A stretch of DNA of 64,000 nt from Bordetella ansorpii (GCF_900078315.1 NZ_FKBS01000025.1:248001-312000); one strand, 5' to 3'. Positions 19,826 through 27,956 are shown, counted from the first letter of the stretch. Notes: generated by a model from the sequence alone, not told the origin. A program made the numbers and translations.

Positions 19826-20665
19826 TCATGTGGCGCTGACGATCTGGTGCATCCAGAACGCATCCCAAAGATCCGAGTAGGTCACGCACAGACGGCGCAC
19901 ACGGTCATAGTCCTCGGGCACCAAGGCCTGGGTCAGGACATGCCACAAATCATCCTCATGGTCATCGTCAGCGGCCTCCGAGTTCTGATCGGTACTGACC
20001 CCATGCACCCGGTAGTAGCCATCCGACACGTCTATGCCGAGCAAGGCAGTGGCGTCGCGTAGCGCGGGGGAGAACCAAATGACCTCCTGTTCCCCCACAG
20101 CCAGCAACGCGACGACGTCGATGTAGGTGGCGTAAGAGTCGGCCAGACATCGCCGGACCTCGCGGGCGAGCACGCTGGGCTCGTAGCTGGCGCGCTGTTT
20201 CGCTGTCACCCCGTAATTGTCCAGCACCTGCTCGAAGAGCGGATAGTGCGCCGCCAAGGGGCTTCCACGGTAGTACCCTTCTCCATCTAGGCCTGGCCGA
20301 AAACCGAACTCATCAAATACGTTCAGGGCAAGCAGAAAGCGCGGCGCAATCTTGGCTGCCGGCGCCAGTCGCGGCTCTAGCTGGCGGGCCTCCAACTGTG
20401 CAGCCAACAATGCATCCGTGAATATCTGAACAATCGCATGGCGGTACTCGAGGTGGATGCGAATCATCTGGTCCTTGCTAAACGCACCCGAAGTCAGCAA
20501 CTCAAGGGCGCGATGGTTGCTGATGGGATGAGTGCGCACCTGCTCCCTCAACGCTGCCACAAACTGCGCATTTTCTTCCCATAGATCCGGCGACACGCTT
20601 GCACGCATAGCAGCCAAGGCTTGCTGGCGCGGCATGTTCAGATCCAATGCACTCAACGCAACCAT
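19826..20665 (-). CDS. Haem-oxygenase-like diiron (iron-containing redox) enzyme family protein
   Basis: 279 aa. The ATG at 20665 is preferred over a TTG at 20701 because AGGAGG sits just upstream. The protein is mostly helical and resembles the TENA/haem-oxygenase-like diiron oxidase family. Candidate metal ligands are an E-x-x-H pair (HLEYRHAIV), an acidic DEFG motif and an Asp/His cluster (DDDHEDDLWH). Family members oxidise amino-acid-derived or lipid substrates in natural-product pathways; the substrate cannot be told here. There is no biosynthetic cluster around it. It lies 109 bp downstream of the Phd/transposase-domain gene on the same strand. Confidence 0.65.
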   Translation of the reverse strand: MVALSALDLNMPRQQALAAMRASVSPDLWEENAQFVAALREQVRTHPISNHRALELLTSGAFSKDQMIRIHLEYRHAIVQIFTDALLAAQLEARQLEPRLAPAAKIAPRFLLALNVFDEFGFRPGLDGEGYYRGSPLAAHYPLFEQVLDNYGVTAKQRASYEPSVLAREVRRCLADSYATYIDVVALLAVGEQEVIWFSPALRDATALLGIDVSDGYYRVHGVSTDQNSEAADDDHEDDLWHVLTQALVPEDYDRVRRLCVTYSDLWDAFWMHQIVSAT

Positions 20666-20774
20666 CTTCTTGCCTCCTGCTGGTATGTTTGAATCGCGCA
20701 AACCATACAGATGACAAGCCGATTAAGACAGTGAATTATTCTTTGCTCAAAATACGTAAGATTGGAACCGACCT

Positions 20775-21440
20775 TTACTTGGACGGGCCATCGCCGTGAC
20801 CTTTAAGTCGGTCGTGAGGTGCGCGCCAAGTCTCGATGAGGCTGAAGTTCAAGTGCATATCGTTGAGGGCGTCCGGGATGCAGGGAATAGCCAACTCCAT
20901 CGCCTGGGCAAGCAGCGTCACAACCTCTCGATTGCGAAGAAGCAGACGCATCTCGCGCGCCATGAGGTCGCTATCCCAGACCGGATCTCCCATCGCCATC
21001 CCTACGAACCATCGGAACGTCATGTTGCTGACCAGGCTGTCACGCAAGACCCTGACAGTGGGCAACGAGTACAGCGCTTGCAGCAGCAGTCCTCGTACCA
21101 ATGTCTGCGGCCCAATCCGTAGTCGATCACGCACGCACCGCGTTCGAAGTTGTCTCTGGTATCTCCTGAACAAGGGCTCGAGCGCATTGTTAATGGAGAC
21201 CAGGGGATGGTGGTTCGGCACGAAGTCATCGATCTTCATGGCCTCCAACCAAGCGTCGTGAGGCACGACACATACGAACGGAAGCTTGTATCGGTCAATG
21301 AAGATCGGTCGCTTTCGCGCCAGCCGCATGATCTGTGACGTGTGACGATTTAGCTCGAGCATCGAATAGCGCCCAGCCAGCGGGTCGATGCCAGGGTCGC
21401 GCCCGGCTTTAAGTCTCTTACGTTTTCTCTGCTTGTCCAC
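20775..21440 (-). CDS. Hypothetical protein: Phd/YefM-like N-terminus joined to a truncated DUF772 (IS5/IS1182-type) transposase domain
   Basis: 221 aa. Residues about 26-68 (SMLELNRHTSQIMRLARKRP, then IFIDRYKLPFVCVVPHDAW) look like the DNA-binding half of a Phd/YefM antitoxin. Residues about 95-185 (LVRGLLLQALYSLPTVRVLR, FRWFVGMAMGDPVWD) follow the DUF772 domain of IS5/IS1182 transposases. The alignment reaches the segment where the first catalytic Asp would sit, but reads NFSLIETW rather than SVDGT..EAW, and the protein then ends. It therefore cannot be an active DDE transposase. Function is unknown. Confidence 0.55.
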   Translation of the reverse strand: MDKQRKRKRLKAGRDPGIDPLAGRYSMLELNRHTSQIMRLARKRPIFIDRYKLPFVCVVPHDAWLEAMKIDDFVPNHHPLVSINNALEPLFRRYQRQLRTRCVRDRLRIGPQTLVRGLLLQALYSLPTVRVLRDSLVSNMTFRWFVGMAMGDPVWDSDLMAREMRLLLRNREVVTLLAQAMELAIPCIPDALNDMHLNFSLIETWRAPHDRLKGHGDGPSK

Positions 21441-21518
21441 TTGCCGTTCCTCGCCGATATAGAGCGCGGCCCTGCCCTCAAGCCCTGCGCGGCGCCAGCC
21501 ATCAACCTCACTACCCCG

Positions 21519-21534
21519 CTTAGAGATAAGCGCT
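21519..21534. promoter_or_regulatory. Palindromic operator-like site upstream of the Phd/DUF772 gene
   Basis: CGCTTA-GAGA-TAAGCG, a perfect 6-bp inverted repeat about 80 bp upstream of the minus-strand gene start. It could be the autoregulatory site of the Phd-like protein. This rests on position and symmetry only. Confidence 0.3.
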
Positions 21535-21664
21535 GGCAGGCTGCTTGGCCGACCTATTGCGCCACCAGTGCGCCTACGGCTTGCTGATACCGATCAGCAT
21601 TCCATTTAGTGATTCTATCACCATTCCTTTTGGTAAAACACCAAACGCTGCTGGACAATACGGC

Positions 21665-22069
21665 ATGGACTCCGAGGACCGCGAAACACAAACGCGAAGA
21701 ACCAAATTGCGGCAATGGATATTTGCCCACTTTCCGACCGTCACGGCCTTTGCCAGCCAGTACGGCCTGAACCAGGGTGAGATCTCGGGCCTGCTACGCA
21801 ACAAATCGTTTGGACCCAAGCGTGCCAGGAGCCTGGAAAAGAAAGTCGGCATGCCTATTCGACACTTGGAGCTGGACGAACATGCCGATCCGGTTGCGCC
21901 CAGGGTGGCTTGGCCGTTCAAGCTGTCCACCTACGATGCTTATCAGAAGCTGTCCGCTGCCAAGCGTCGGGAATTGGATATTCGAATCGCCGAATTCATT
22001 GCGGGCGCGACACTGCCACCGAACAAGACCGTGACGAAGCGGGCTGCCCGCCCTACCGGCGGCGAGTAG
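21665..22069 (+). CDS. Small HTH-type regulator with a WPF C-terminal tail
   Basis: 134 aa from the ATG at 21665; the frame is open further upstream but the HTH begins after this Met. Residues about 18-60 (FPTVTAFASQYGLNQGEISG) form a Cro/CI-type helix-turn-helix. The tail WPFKLSTYDAYQKL..KRRELDIRIAEFIAGA resembles the ends of the regulators at 22455 and 50619. Inverted repeats just upstream (GTGATTCTATCAC and TTTGGTAAAACACCAAA) are likely operators. It ends 17 bp inside the convergent gene at 22053. Confidence 0.7.
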   Translation: MDSEDRETQTRRTKLRQWIFAHFPTVTAFASQYGLNQGEISGLLRNKSFGPKRARSLEKKVGMPIRHLELDEHADPVAPRVAWPFKLSTYDAYQKLSAAKRRELDIRIAEFIAGATLPPNKTVTKRAARPTGGE

Positions 22070-22361
22070 CTGCGAGCCGAGCCTTCTGCTTTGCACCCAA
22101 ACGAGGCAGATCGGGCCATATCGTCCAGTAATCGGTGGGCCGCATGTACCAACGCGGAATGCCCAGCATCCGCTCGAGCTTGGTGCAGTGCCGAGGGTCA
22201 ATGGGGTGCTTGCTGCGCAGCATCTTATGCACGGCGCTCTGAGAGATACCGAGCACATTGGCAAGGGCAGCCTGCGTGCCGCCCGCCGCTTCCATTGCGT
22301 GGAGCAACCCCGGGTAGGAAGGCCCACGCGCCGTGTCGAGATCATCGTCTTTCTGGCCCAT
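22053..22361 (-). CDS. Cro/YdaS-like HTH regulator
   Basis: 102 aa. GGTQAALANVLGISQSAVHK is a clear helix-turn-helix, followed by a YdaS/Cro-type region (DPRHCTKLERMLGIPRWYMR). Such proteins act as Cro-like repressors or as antitoxins of YdaS/YdaT type. It is divergent from the double-HTH gene at 22455, with an operator-rich spacer between them, and convergent with the gene at 21665. No YdaT-like toxin is adjacent. Confidence 0.75.
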   Translation of the reverse strand: MGQKDDDLDTARGPSYPGLLHAMEAAGGTQAALANVLGISQSAVHKMLRSKHPIDPRHCTKLERMLGIPRWYMRPTDYWTIWPDLPRLGAKQKARLAATRRR

Positions 22362-22413
22362 ACGTCAGATGGTAGAACTTTAGTAATCACAGTTCAACGA
22401 TAACCGCAAAAAG

Positions 22414-22443
22414 TTGCTAGCTCAGTTATCACCGTGGTTATAA
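22414..22443 (+). promoter_or_regulatory. Promoter with an overlapping 18-bp operator for the double-HTH gene
   Basis: A -35-like TTGCTA (22414-22419) and a -10 TTATAA (22438-22443) are 18 bp apart. The near-palindrome TTATCACC-GT-GGTTATAA (22426-22443) covers the -10, and a further half site GATAACCG lies upstream. Initiation would fall only a few bases before the ATG at 22455, so the mRNA may be almost leaderless. Confidence 0.5.
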
Positions 22444-22454
22444 AATGTCTGGAT

Positions 22455-23054
22455 ATGGACACTGAAAACCTCGGCAAACGGGTGCAGCAACGCCGCACCG
22501 AACTTGGCCTCACCGTGCGGCAGCTCAGCGAGCGCCTGGGCATCTCGGATACCGCGATCCGCAAGATCGAGAAGGGCAACGGCACTCGCTACGGCGCTGA
22601 GCTTGCGCAAGCACTGGGCGTCTCGGCTACTTGGCTGACGACGGGAGACCCCAACCAGGCCCCGATGCCAGTGCCGCCGTGCGGCGCCGATGCCGACGTT
22701 ATTGAGCGGCGAGAGATGGGGCAGCGGGCACAGCGCCGCCGCAAAGAACTGAAGCTCACGCAGCGCGACTTGGCCGCCCGCCTGGGCGTCTCGAACCCCA
22801 CCATCGTCAAGATCGAACAAGGCGGCAGGACACGCCACTTGGTCGAGCTGGCCAAAGCCCTGGAGGTGCCGCTCGCATGGCTCAAGACAGGCGACCCGAG
22901 CACAACCCGAAGCGAAGTGCCCCAGTCTGGCGGCTACTGGCCTTTTCATAGCGCACGCTTGGCCGACTACGAATCACTGCCACCGCACACGCGACGCGAA
23001 CTCGACACCCGCCTGGCGGACATCATCGCCGGGGCAATGCTGGCAAACAGATAA
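22455..23054 (+). CDS. Regulator with two tandem XRE-type HTH domains
   Basis: 199 aa. Two homologous HTH_3 units lie in tandem: LGKRVQQRRTELGLTVRQLS (residue 6 on) and MGQRAQRRRKELKLTQRDLA (about residue 88 on). Each is followed by a matching ...ALxVxxxWLxTGDP block, so the gene arose by internal duplication. The C-terminus (WPFHSARLADYESLPPHTRR and ELDTRLADIIAGAML) is the same tail seen in the other two regulators. An ATG at 22455 is preferred to a GTG at 22434. Probably an island repressor. Confidence 0.75.
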   Translation: MDTENLGKRVQQRRTELGLTVRQLSERLGISDTAIRKIEKGNGTRYGAELAQALGVSATWLTTGDPNQAPMPVPPCGADADVIERREMGQRAQRRRKELKLTQRDLAARLGVSNPTIVKIEQGGRTRHLVELAKALEVPLAWLKTGDPSTTRSEVPQSGGYWPFHSARLADYESLPPHTRRELDTRLADIIAGAMLANR

Positions 23055-23774
23055 GCCACGAAAGCCAGAAGCCCCAAGCAACGGCACACGCCAACCATGC
23101 CCCCACCGAAATAACTTACTTACAAACTTTGCTAACCAAAGTTCTTGACGGTTCGAAATTTTCCCGATACCTTTGGTTCCAACAGGTTCGGGTGCGAAAC
23201 GTCTGTCCATGTGACAAGAACGGGGCAAGCCAGCCTGACGATCTTTAACCAGCGAATCACCAATTCGTCTCGCGTCCGCCGTGATGGCGCCGCGATAGGG
23301 GAGTAGCACGCCGCACAGCCCCGGACATTAAAGACAGCGGCAAGATCCAGCACACCAAGCAGCCGAGAGGCGGGTCGCGTGCAGAGCGCGACAGGTAGGC
23401 TGGTCTCACAGGGGATGGTCAAGCCCGCGTGTCCACCGAACACGTGGCGCCGCTGCCAAGCGTTGACCATCATGGCGCTTTCGTGCTCGCGTTCAGACTG
23501 CGAAAGCGCCAAGGCATCGTCGTCCAAGACCCGTCCCATGTGAGCGCCCCGGCTTGAGAAGCAGGTCTACTGTGGCGGGTAACAGATAGGCGACGATGGG
23601 CTCGGCGACCAACGAGCCTGCGCGGTGAAAGTCCGCCGAGGGCCGTCAGCATCGTGGCATCTTGCTGACGGCCCAATCGAAATGCACACATCCGAACCGG
23701 CGTTCCATGAGCGCTCCGGCCCGAATGTGTCCGTCGGCGCGCCTTACACTGGGGCGTTCCAGATAGAGAGCAAC
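23055..23774. other. Stretch without a confident gene
   Basis: 720 bases between the double-HTH gene and the DUF1173 gene. A 135-codon minus frame (23132-23539) exists but has no ribosome binding site and no recognisable domain, so I do not call it. A perfect 12-bp-stem hairpin lies at 23640-23674. Confidence 0.6.
23640..23674. repeat. Perfect 12-bp inverted repeat (stem-loop)
   Basis: GGGCCGTCAGCA (23640-23651) pairs with TGCTGACGGCCC (23663-23674) across an 11-base loop, about 100 bp before the DUF1173 start. No T-run follows on either strand, so it is not a standard terminator. It could be a leader structure or a protein-binding site. Confidence 0.6.
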
Positions 23775-25058
23775 ATGATGGACGGCAAGCTTTATCCAGC
23801 AGTCATCGAGCAGAAAGGTGGCACAAAAACCTATAGCGCGGCGTTCCAGCGCGGCAGCGAGTTCGCGCAGGGCTGGAAGAGCGTGCTTCAACAAAACTAC
23901 GGCAAGGCAACCGTGACGTGCAGTTGCTCGGGCACTGGCAACAAGCGATTGTCGATACGATGCCGCGCGGACGCCGACACCTACCACCTAGCACGCTTCC
24001 CCGGCACAGGCCCGCACCACGCCACCGACTGCGTGTACTGGCATGCCGACCCAGCCAGTTCCGGCCTGGGCGCATATCAACAAGGCGTCGTACACGAGAC
24101 CGACGACGGCGAATGGCGCATCCGGCTCCGACACGGACTGCAGCGCCGCACACCCGGCCAAGCCGACGATGAAGACGCGCCGGCCCAAGCGGCTCAGCCC
24201 TCTCCTGGCGGACGCGGAGCCAAGCAGCCCTCGATGAAACTGCTTGGCCTGCTGCACTTCGTCTGGACACAAGCGGGGTTTAATCGTTGGTCGCCAAAAA
24301 TGGCTGGCAAACGGAACCTGGGCATCGTGCATCACCACCTACTCGATGCCTCGAACAGCATTCTGACGGGTCGGAACCGCCTCTCTCGTTTTTTGCTGGT
24401 TGCCACGCCCCAAGCCAACAGCGCCCAAGCCAAGCACAACCGCAGCACCGCCGAGGCGGCATCGAAGCAATCTCGTCGGCTGGTTGTCATCGCACCACTG
24501 GCGCGTCATCAGGAAAAGGCCGAGGGCGGCGCGACGTTGCCGATAGCAAGTTTTCATGGCATCCCCCACCTGGCAGTGACGCCGCTCATCTGGTCTGACC
24601 TGAACCAGCGCTTTGGCGCGGAACTGAACGCTTGGAGGAAGGGAGCCCGAACAATTGCAGTCTTTCAGACCGATGTCCCTGACCTTGTCAACGGCATCAT
24701 GCGTGCCGCGGTGCTGGATATCGCATTGATGCGCGTGACCAGCGAGTGGATTCCCGTAGACTCGACCTATGAAGCACAGGCAGCCGACTGGTTGGTCGCG
24801 CAGGGGCGTCGCTTTGAGAAGCCATTGCGTTTCGACGCCGACAGCGAGCACACCTTCCCCGACTTCTGGCTGGCTGATGCGGGCCGGGACTTTCCAATGG
24901 AAGTGTGGGGCCGTAGCGACCCGGACTATTTGCGTCACCGGGCTGACAAGGTACAGTATTACGATGCTAAATACGACGTAGGCGGCTGGTGGTCCTGGGA
25001 TGCATCTGTTGGGCAAGCGTTTCCTGCTTTGCCTGCGGTTTCGTCGCCTTATCGCTGA
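23775..25058 (+). CDS. DUF1173 family protein
   Basis: 427 aa from the ATG at 23775 (GAGAG just upstream). It matches the layout I recall for DUF1173: a Cys-containing segment (TVTCSCSGTGNKRLSIRC), an RFPGTGPHHATDC block, SGLG, and a C-terminal restriction-endonuclease-like region with FPDFWLADAGRDFPMEVWG and YYDAKYDVGGWWSWDAS. The PDFW...E-x-W arrangement is reminiscent of PD-(D/E)XK nucleases, but activity is not proven. These genes are usually found on plasmids and integrative elements, where their role is unknown; here no conjugation genes accompany it. Confidence 0.75.
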   Translation: MMDGKLYPAVIEQKGGTKTYSAAFQRGSEFAQGWKSVLQQNYGKATVTCSCSGTGNKRLSIRCRADADTYHLARFPGTGPHHATDCVYWHADPASSGLGAYQQGVVHETDDGEWRIRLRHGLQRRTPGQADDEDAPAQAAQPSPGGRGAKQPSMKLLGLLHFVWTQAGFNRWSPKMAGKRNLGIVHHHLLDASNSILTGRNRLSRFLLVATPQANSAQAKHNRSTAEAASKQSRRLVVIAPLARHQEKAEGGATLPIASFHGIPHLAVTPLIWSDLNQRFGAELNAWRKGARTIAVFQTDVPDLVNGIMRAAVLDIALMRVTSEWIPVDSTYEAQAADWLVAQGRRFEKPLRFDADSEHTFPDFWLADAGRDFPMEVWGRSDPDYLRHRADKVQYYDAKYDVGGWWSWDASVGQAFPALPAVSSPYR

Positions 25059-25099
25059 ACGACCCGATCCCCGGGCGGGTCGACTGTGGGAGGCTGACC

Positions 25100-25351
25100 G
25101 TGCCTGCTCCGCACCCTGTCCGCGACCTGGCCAAGCCCTCGTCGCTCGAACCCATCCAAGAAGATCGCTGGGCCGCCTTCTGGCGCGTGGCCGCGCCCAT
25201 CCTGATCGCGGCGTTCACCGTCTGGCTGCCACGACTGGCCTACGGCCTGTGGCGGTATCTTCTGTGGCCGGCGCTGAAGTTCATCTGGTGGTACGTCAGG
25301 CTGGTGTTCAACGTCACCGCCAGCATCTTCGGCGTGCCGCTGCGACTGTAA
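25100..25351 (+). CDS. Small membrane protein, function unknown
   Basis: 83 aa. The GTG at 25100 is chosen because GGGAGG lies just before it; the frame is open further upstream, but that part overlaps the DUF1173 gene. Hydrophobic, Trp-rich segments (WRVAAPILIAAFTVWLPRLA and YLLWPALKFIWWYVRLVF) suggest two membrane helices. It follows the DUF1173 gene by about 40 bp and may be co-transcribed. Confidence 0.55.
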   Translation: MPAPHPVRDLAKPSSLEPIQEDRWAAFWRVAAPILIAAFTVWLPRLAYGLWRYLLWPALKFIWWYVRLVFNVTASIFGVPLRL

Positions 25352-25469
25352 TGGATTCCTGACCGCTGGCGCCCGCGCGGCGCCGCCGACCCTGTCGCCT
25401 CCAGGGATTCGCGATCATCCTCGCTCGGCACGCGAAAAGCCGTAGACCGGGGAAATCATCGAGAACGTT

Positions 25470-25640
25470 ATGGGCAACGTGCGGCCCCCGATTGCCTCGG
25501 AGTTCGAGACCGAAGAGCAAGCAGCCAGCTATGACCGCTGGTTCCGAGCTGAAGTCGAAGCGGCGCTGCGCGAGGCAGACGCGCCCGACTTCACCGCATA
25601 CGTGGATCTGACCCTTGTGGGACACCGCCCCACCCTTTGA
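25470..25640 (+). CDS. Orphan, probably truncated RelB/'stability determinant'-type antitoxin
   Basis: 56 aa. SEFETEEQAASYDRWFRAEV followed by EAALREADAP is the N-terminal signature of plasmid stability-determinant antitoxins that pair with RelE/ParE toxins. After residue about 39 the sequence departs from the family and ends early. No toxin ORF follows. It may be a decayed addiction module. Confidence 0.5.
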   Translation: MGNVRPPIASEFETEEQAASYDRWFRAEVEAALREADAPDFTAYVDLTLVGHRPTL

Positions 25641-25878
25641 GGGCGAAGCCAAACGCCGGCCTGTCCAATTGCCGAACCTGTCGGCGTGCGTGGTTGTGCG
25701 CATTCCCTTTCCCCTTCCCACCCGAGATGGCCGCAAGCTGCGCCAGGGCTATCTGCTGCCCGATAGGCGCTTGGCCCCGTTTTACAGACCGAGCAATGCG
25801 CATAAGCCGGCATCCGCTTGAGGAAGCCGCCGGCTGGCTGCCTTGGTCAGGGCGGAGTATTCCGACAAGGAGTGACCC

Positions 25879-26415
25879 ATGACCGAGTTCGACCATATCG
25901 TTGCCAAGGTTCTCGACGCTGCCCACGGCGGCTGGAATGCGCAGTCTATCGGCGAGAAGCTGATGGCCGCGCTGGTACTGAACCGGCACGACTGGCTCAA
26001 TGACATGGGCTACACCATTCCCCAGGCCTTGGACAGGGTTGGGGCGTCCTGGGTAGCAGTCATCGCTGTCGTCGCGTCGGCGGTTGCCGAACATGAACGC
26101 CTGGCGGCCGAAGCCAAGACCTTGGCGCGTACTTATGCTCTGCTGACTGCCGACCCGCCTGGCGGCGAATTCGAAGCGGCAGCAAGCATGGTGGCTTATA
26201 GCAATGCTACCGGCTACCGCGATGCCACCCTCACGATGGACGTGCAGCCTTACGGCTCCCAAAGGCATTTCCGATGCCGGCTACAGATCAATGCCAAAGA
26301 CAGTGAGCAGTTGGCGACAAACCTACTGGCCACACATCGCCTGGCATGGCTTCCTGGTCGGCGGCCGTTAGATGCCAAGGAAAACGAGCTACTGCCGGAC
26401 TGGATCAAGCTCTGA
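25879..26415 (+). CDS. Hypothetical protein
   Basis: 178 aa with a strong RBS (AAGGAG six bases before the ATG). No domain recognised. The N-terminal half is helical (FDHIVAKVLDAAHGGWNAQS..), the middle has a hydrophobic stretch (WVAVIAVVASAVAEHE), and the C-terminal half is mixed beta/alpha. It lies among island cargo on the same strand as DUF1173 and AlpA. Confidence 0.65.
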   Translation: MTEFDHIVAKVLDAAHGGWNAQSIGEKLMAALVLNRHDWLNDMGYTIPQALDRVGASWVAVIAVVASAVAEHERLAAEAKTLARTYALLTADPPGGEFEAAASMVAYSNATGYRDATLTMDVQPYGSQRHFRCRLQINAKDSEQLATNLLATHRLAWLPGRRPLDAKENELLPDWIKL

Positions 26416-26561
26416 CCGCTAACGAATCCACAACGGAGTTGGTCACCGACGCCATCGTTGCTCAAGGCGATAGGCGGCTAGTTTTTGAATGATAAGCAGC
26501 AGGGCCACTTTGTGCCGCTGCCGGCCACGACCAGGGGTGGTCAACCTTCTTGGAGGTTCAA

Positions 26562-26792
26562 ATGACGGAGTACGCGATCCCGCCCATTGCTTCCCATACC
26601 AGCGTGCAGGCCCCGCTCGAGGATCGCATCATCTGGCGGCCGGACTTGCAGCAAAAATTCGATGTCTCCTCCAATACCGTCCGGCGGTGGATCCTCGAAG
26701 GGAAACTGCCTCCGCCGGACGTAGACCTATCACGCAAGACGAAGGGCTGGCGACTGTCCACCCTGCTCAACGCCGGCATCAGGCTTGCATGA
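26562..26792 (+). CDS. AlpA-type HTH excisionase/regulator
   Basis: 76 aa. GGAGG lies six to seven bases before the ATG. The MerR/AlpA-like winged HTH is clear: RPDLQQKFDVSSNTVRRWIL, EGKLPPP, GWRLSTL. AlpA proteins regulate excision or integrase genes of P4-like elements. Its last 63 bases overlap the convergent integrase gene. Confidence 0.85.
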   Translation: MTEYAIPPIASHTSVQAPLEDRIIWRPDLQQKFDVSSNTVRRWILEGKLPPPDVDLSRKTKGWRLSTLLNAGIRLA

Positions 26793-27956
26793 ATCGAGCC
26801 AGTTCGCCCAGTCCTGCAGCAATTCCCGCCGCTGTGGCAAATACGCGGCCCGGTTGTAGGCAGCGCGCACCGGATCGTGTGGCACGTGGGACAACTGGCG
26901 TTCGATCGCGTCGGGGTTATAGCCACGCTCGTTGGCCCAGGTGGATGCGACACTGCGCCAGCCGTGGCCGGTCATGCGGCCTTTATACCCAATCCGGTAC
27001 ATCAGGAACAGAATTGTGTTCTCGGACATAGGCCTGTCGAGCCGTGTCTCGTGCGGAAAAACATAGACGCTGCCGCGACTGCGCTGGCGCAACTGAGCCA
27101 GGCAGGCAAGCGCTTGCTTGCTCAACGGCACCAGATGGTACTCGCCGCGCTTCATGTTGTCCGCTGGCACTCGCCACAAGGCTTGTTCCCACTCCAACTC
27201 GTCCCACTTCATCATCCGCAGTTCTTTGGTGCGCGTCCAAGTCAGTGCGAGCATTTCGCATGCGATAACGCTCAACAGGCTGGGATTCTCCAACGCAAGC
27301 CGCGCCATGAACTCAGGGATATCGCGCTGCTCCAGCGCGGCCATATGCTGAGCTTTCCTGCGACGAAATGCCTTGCGCGGGTTGATCTGGTTCGCTGGGT
27401 TGCTGGCGACTTTGCCCTGCTCCAGCAGATGCTCGAATACTTGGGATACCCACATCCGGGTCTTTCGCACGTAGTCGAGCAGACCGGCTGCGTCCATAAC
27501 GTTGAGCGCATCCAACAGATCTTGCTTGGTGAGGGTGCGGACATCGCGCTGACCCAGTTGGGGGACCAAATGCTGCTGGATGGCGTTCTTCGCGTTGGCG
27601 CGATAGCTTTCGGAGATATCCTGCCGGCCATCCCAAAAATCCTCCGACGCTTTGGCGAACGTCAGCACCACTTCGGGCTCTTTCAGCTTGGCCTTTTCCG
27701 CGCCTGGGTCTCGACCTTGGCGCAAGATAGCCTTGGCCTCGTCACGTTGGGCGCGAGCCTGCGCGAGCGTCACCTCCGGGTACAGCCCGAAAGTCATGGT
27801 CTTGGAGGATAGGTTGAAACGGTAGGCGAGTCGCCAACTCTTGGCGCCGCTGGGGGTGATGAAGAGGTAAAGCCCGCCGCCGTCGAAAAGCTTGCGAGGC
27901 TTCGCATCAGGCCGCGCAGCGCGGCATTGCGTGTCGCTGAGGGTATTTGTAGGCAT
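26730..27956 (-). CDS. int: P4-type tyrosine integrase of the island
   Basis: 408 aa. The start at 27956 has GGAGG five bases upstream and begins MPTNTLSDTQCRAARPDAKP, the DUF4102 arm-binding domain. The catalytic domain shows the first Arg in TRTKELRMMKW, HGWR (His-x-x-Arg), LSHVP and the nucleophile Tyr in AAYNRAAYLPQRR. These integrases recombine at tRNA 3' ends. A copy of the tRNA-Ser 3' end lies about 180 bp upstream (28134), consistent with this being the island's right end. Confidence 0.92.
   Translation of the reverse strand: MPTNTLSDTQCRAARPDAKPRKLFDGGGLYLFITPSGAKSWRLAYRFNLSSKTMTFGLYPEVTLAQARAQRDEAKAILRQGRDPGAEKAKLKEPEVVLTFAKASEDFWDGRQDISESYRANAKNAIQQHLVPQLGQRDVRTLTKQDLLDALNVMDAAGLLDYVRKTRMWVSQVFEHLLEQGKVASNPANQINPRKAFRRRKAQHMAALEQRDIPEFMARLALENPSLLSVIACEMLALTWTRTKELRMMKWDELEWEQALWRVPADNMKRGEYHLVPLSKQALACLAQLRQRSRGSVYVFPHETRLDRPMSENTILFLMYRIGYKGRMTGHGWRSVASTWANERGYNPDAIERQLSHVPHDPVRAAYNRAAYLPQRRELLQDWANWLDSCKPDAGVEQGGQSPALRLA

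Noticed and set aside
23132-23539. Minus-strand 135-codon ORF
   Set aside because: No RBS, no recognisable domain, no partner; kept as an unassigned stretch.
19309-23774. A third copy of the tRNA-Ser 14-bp core as the island's left end
   Set aside because: I looked for it by eye and found none; the left border stays open.
24339-25016. Long minus-strand ORF under DUF1173
   Set aside because: Fully antisense to the DUF1173 gene, which has clear family motifs.
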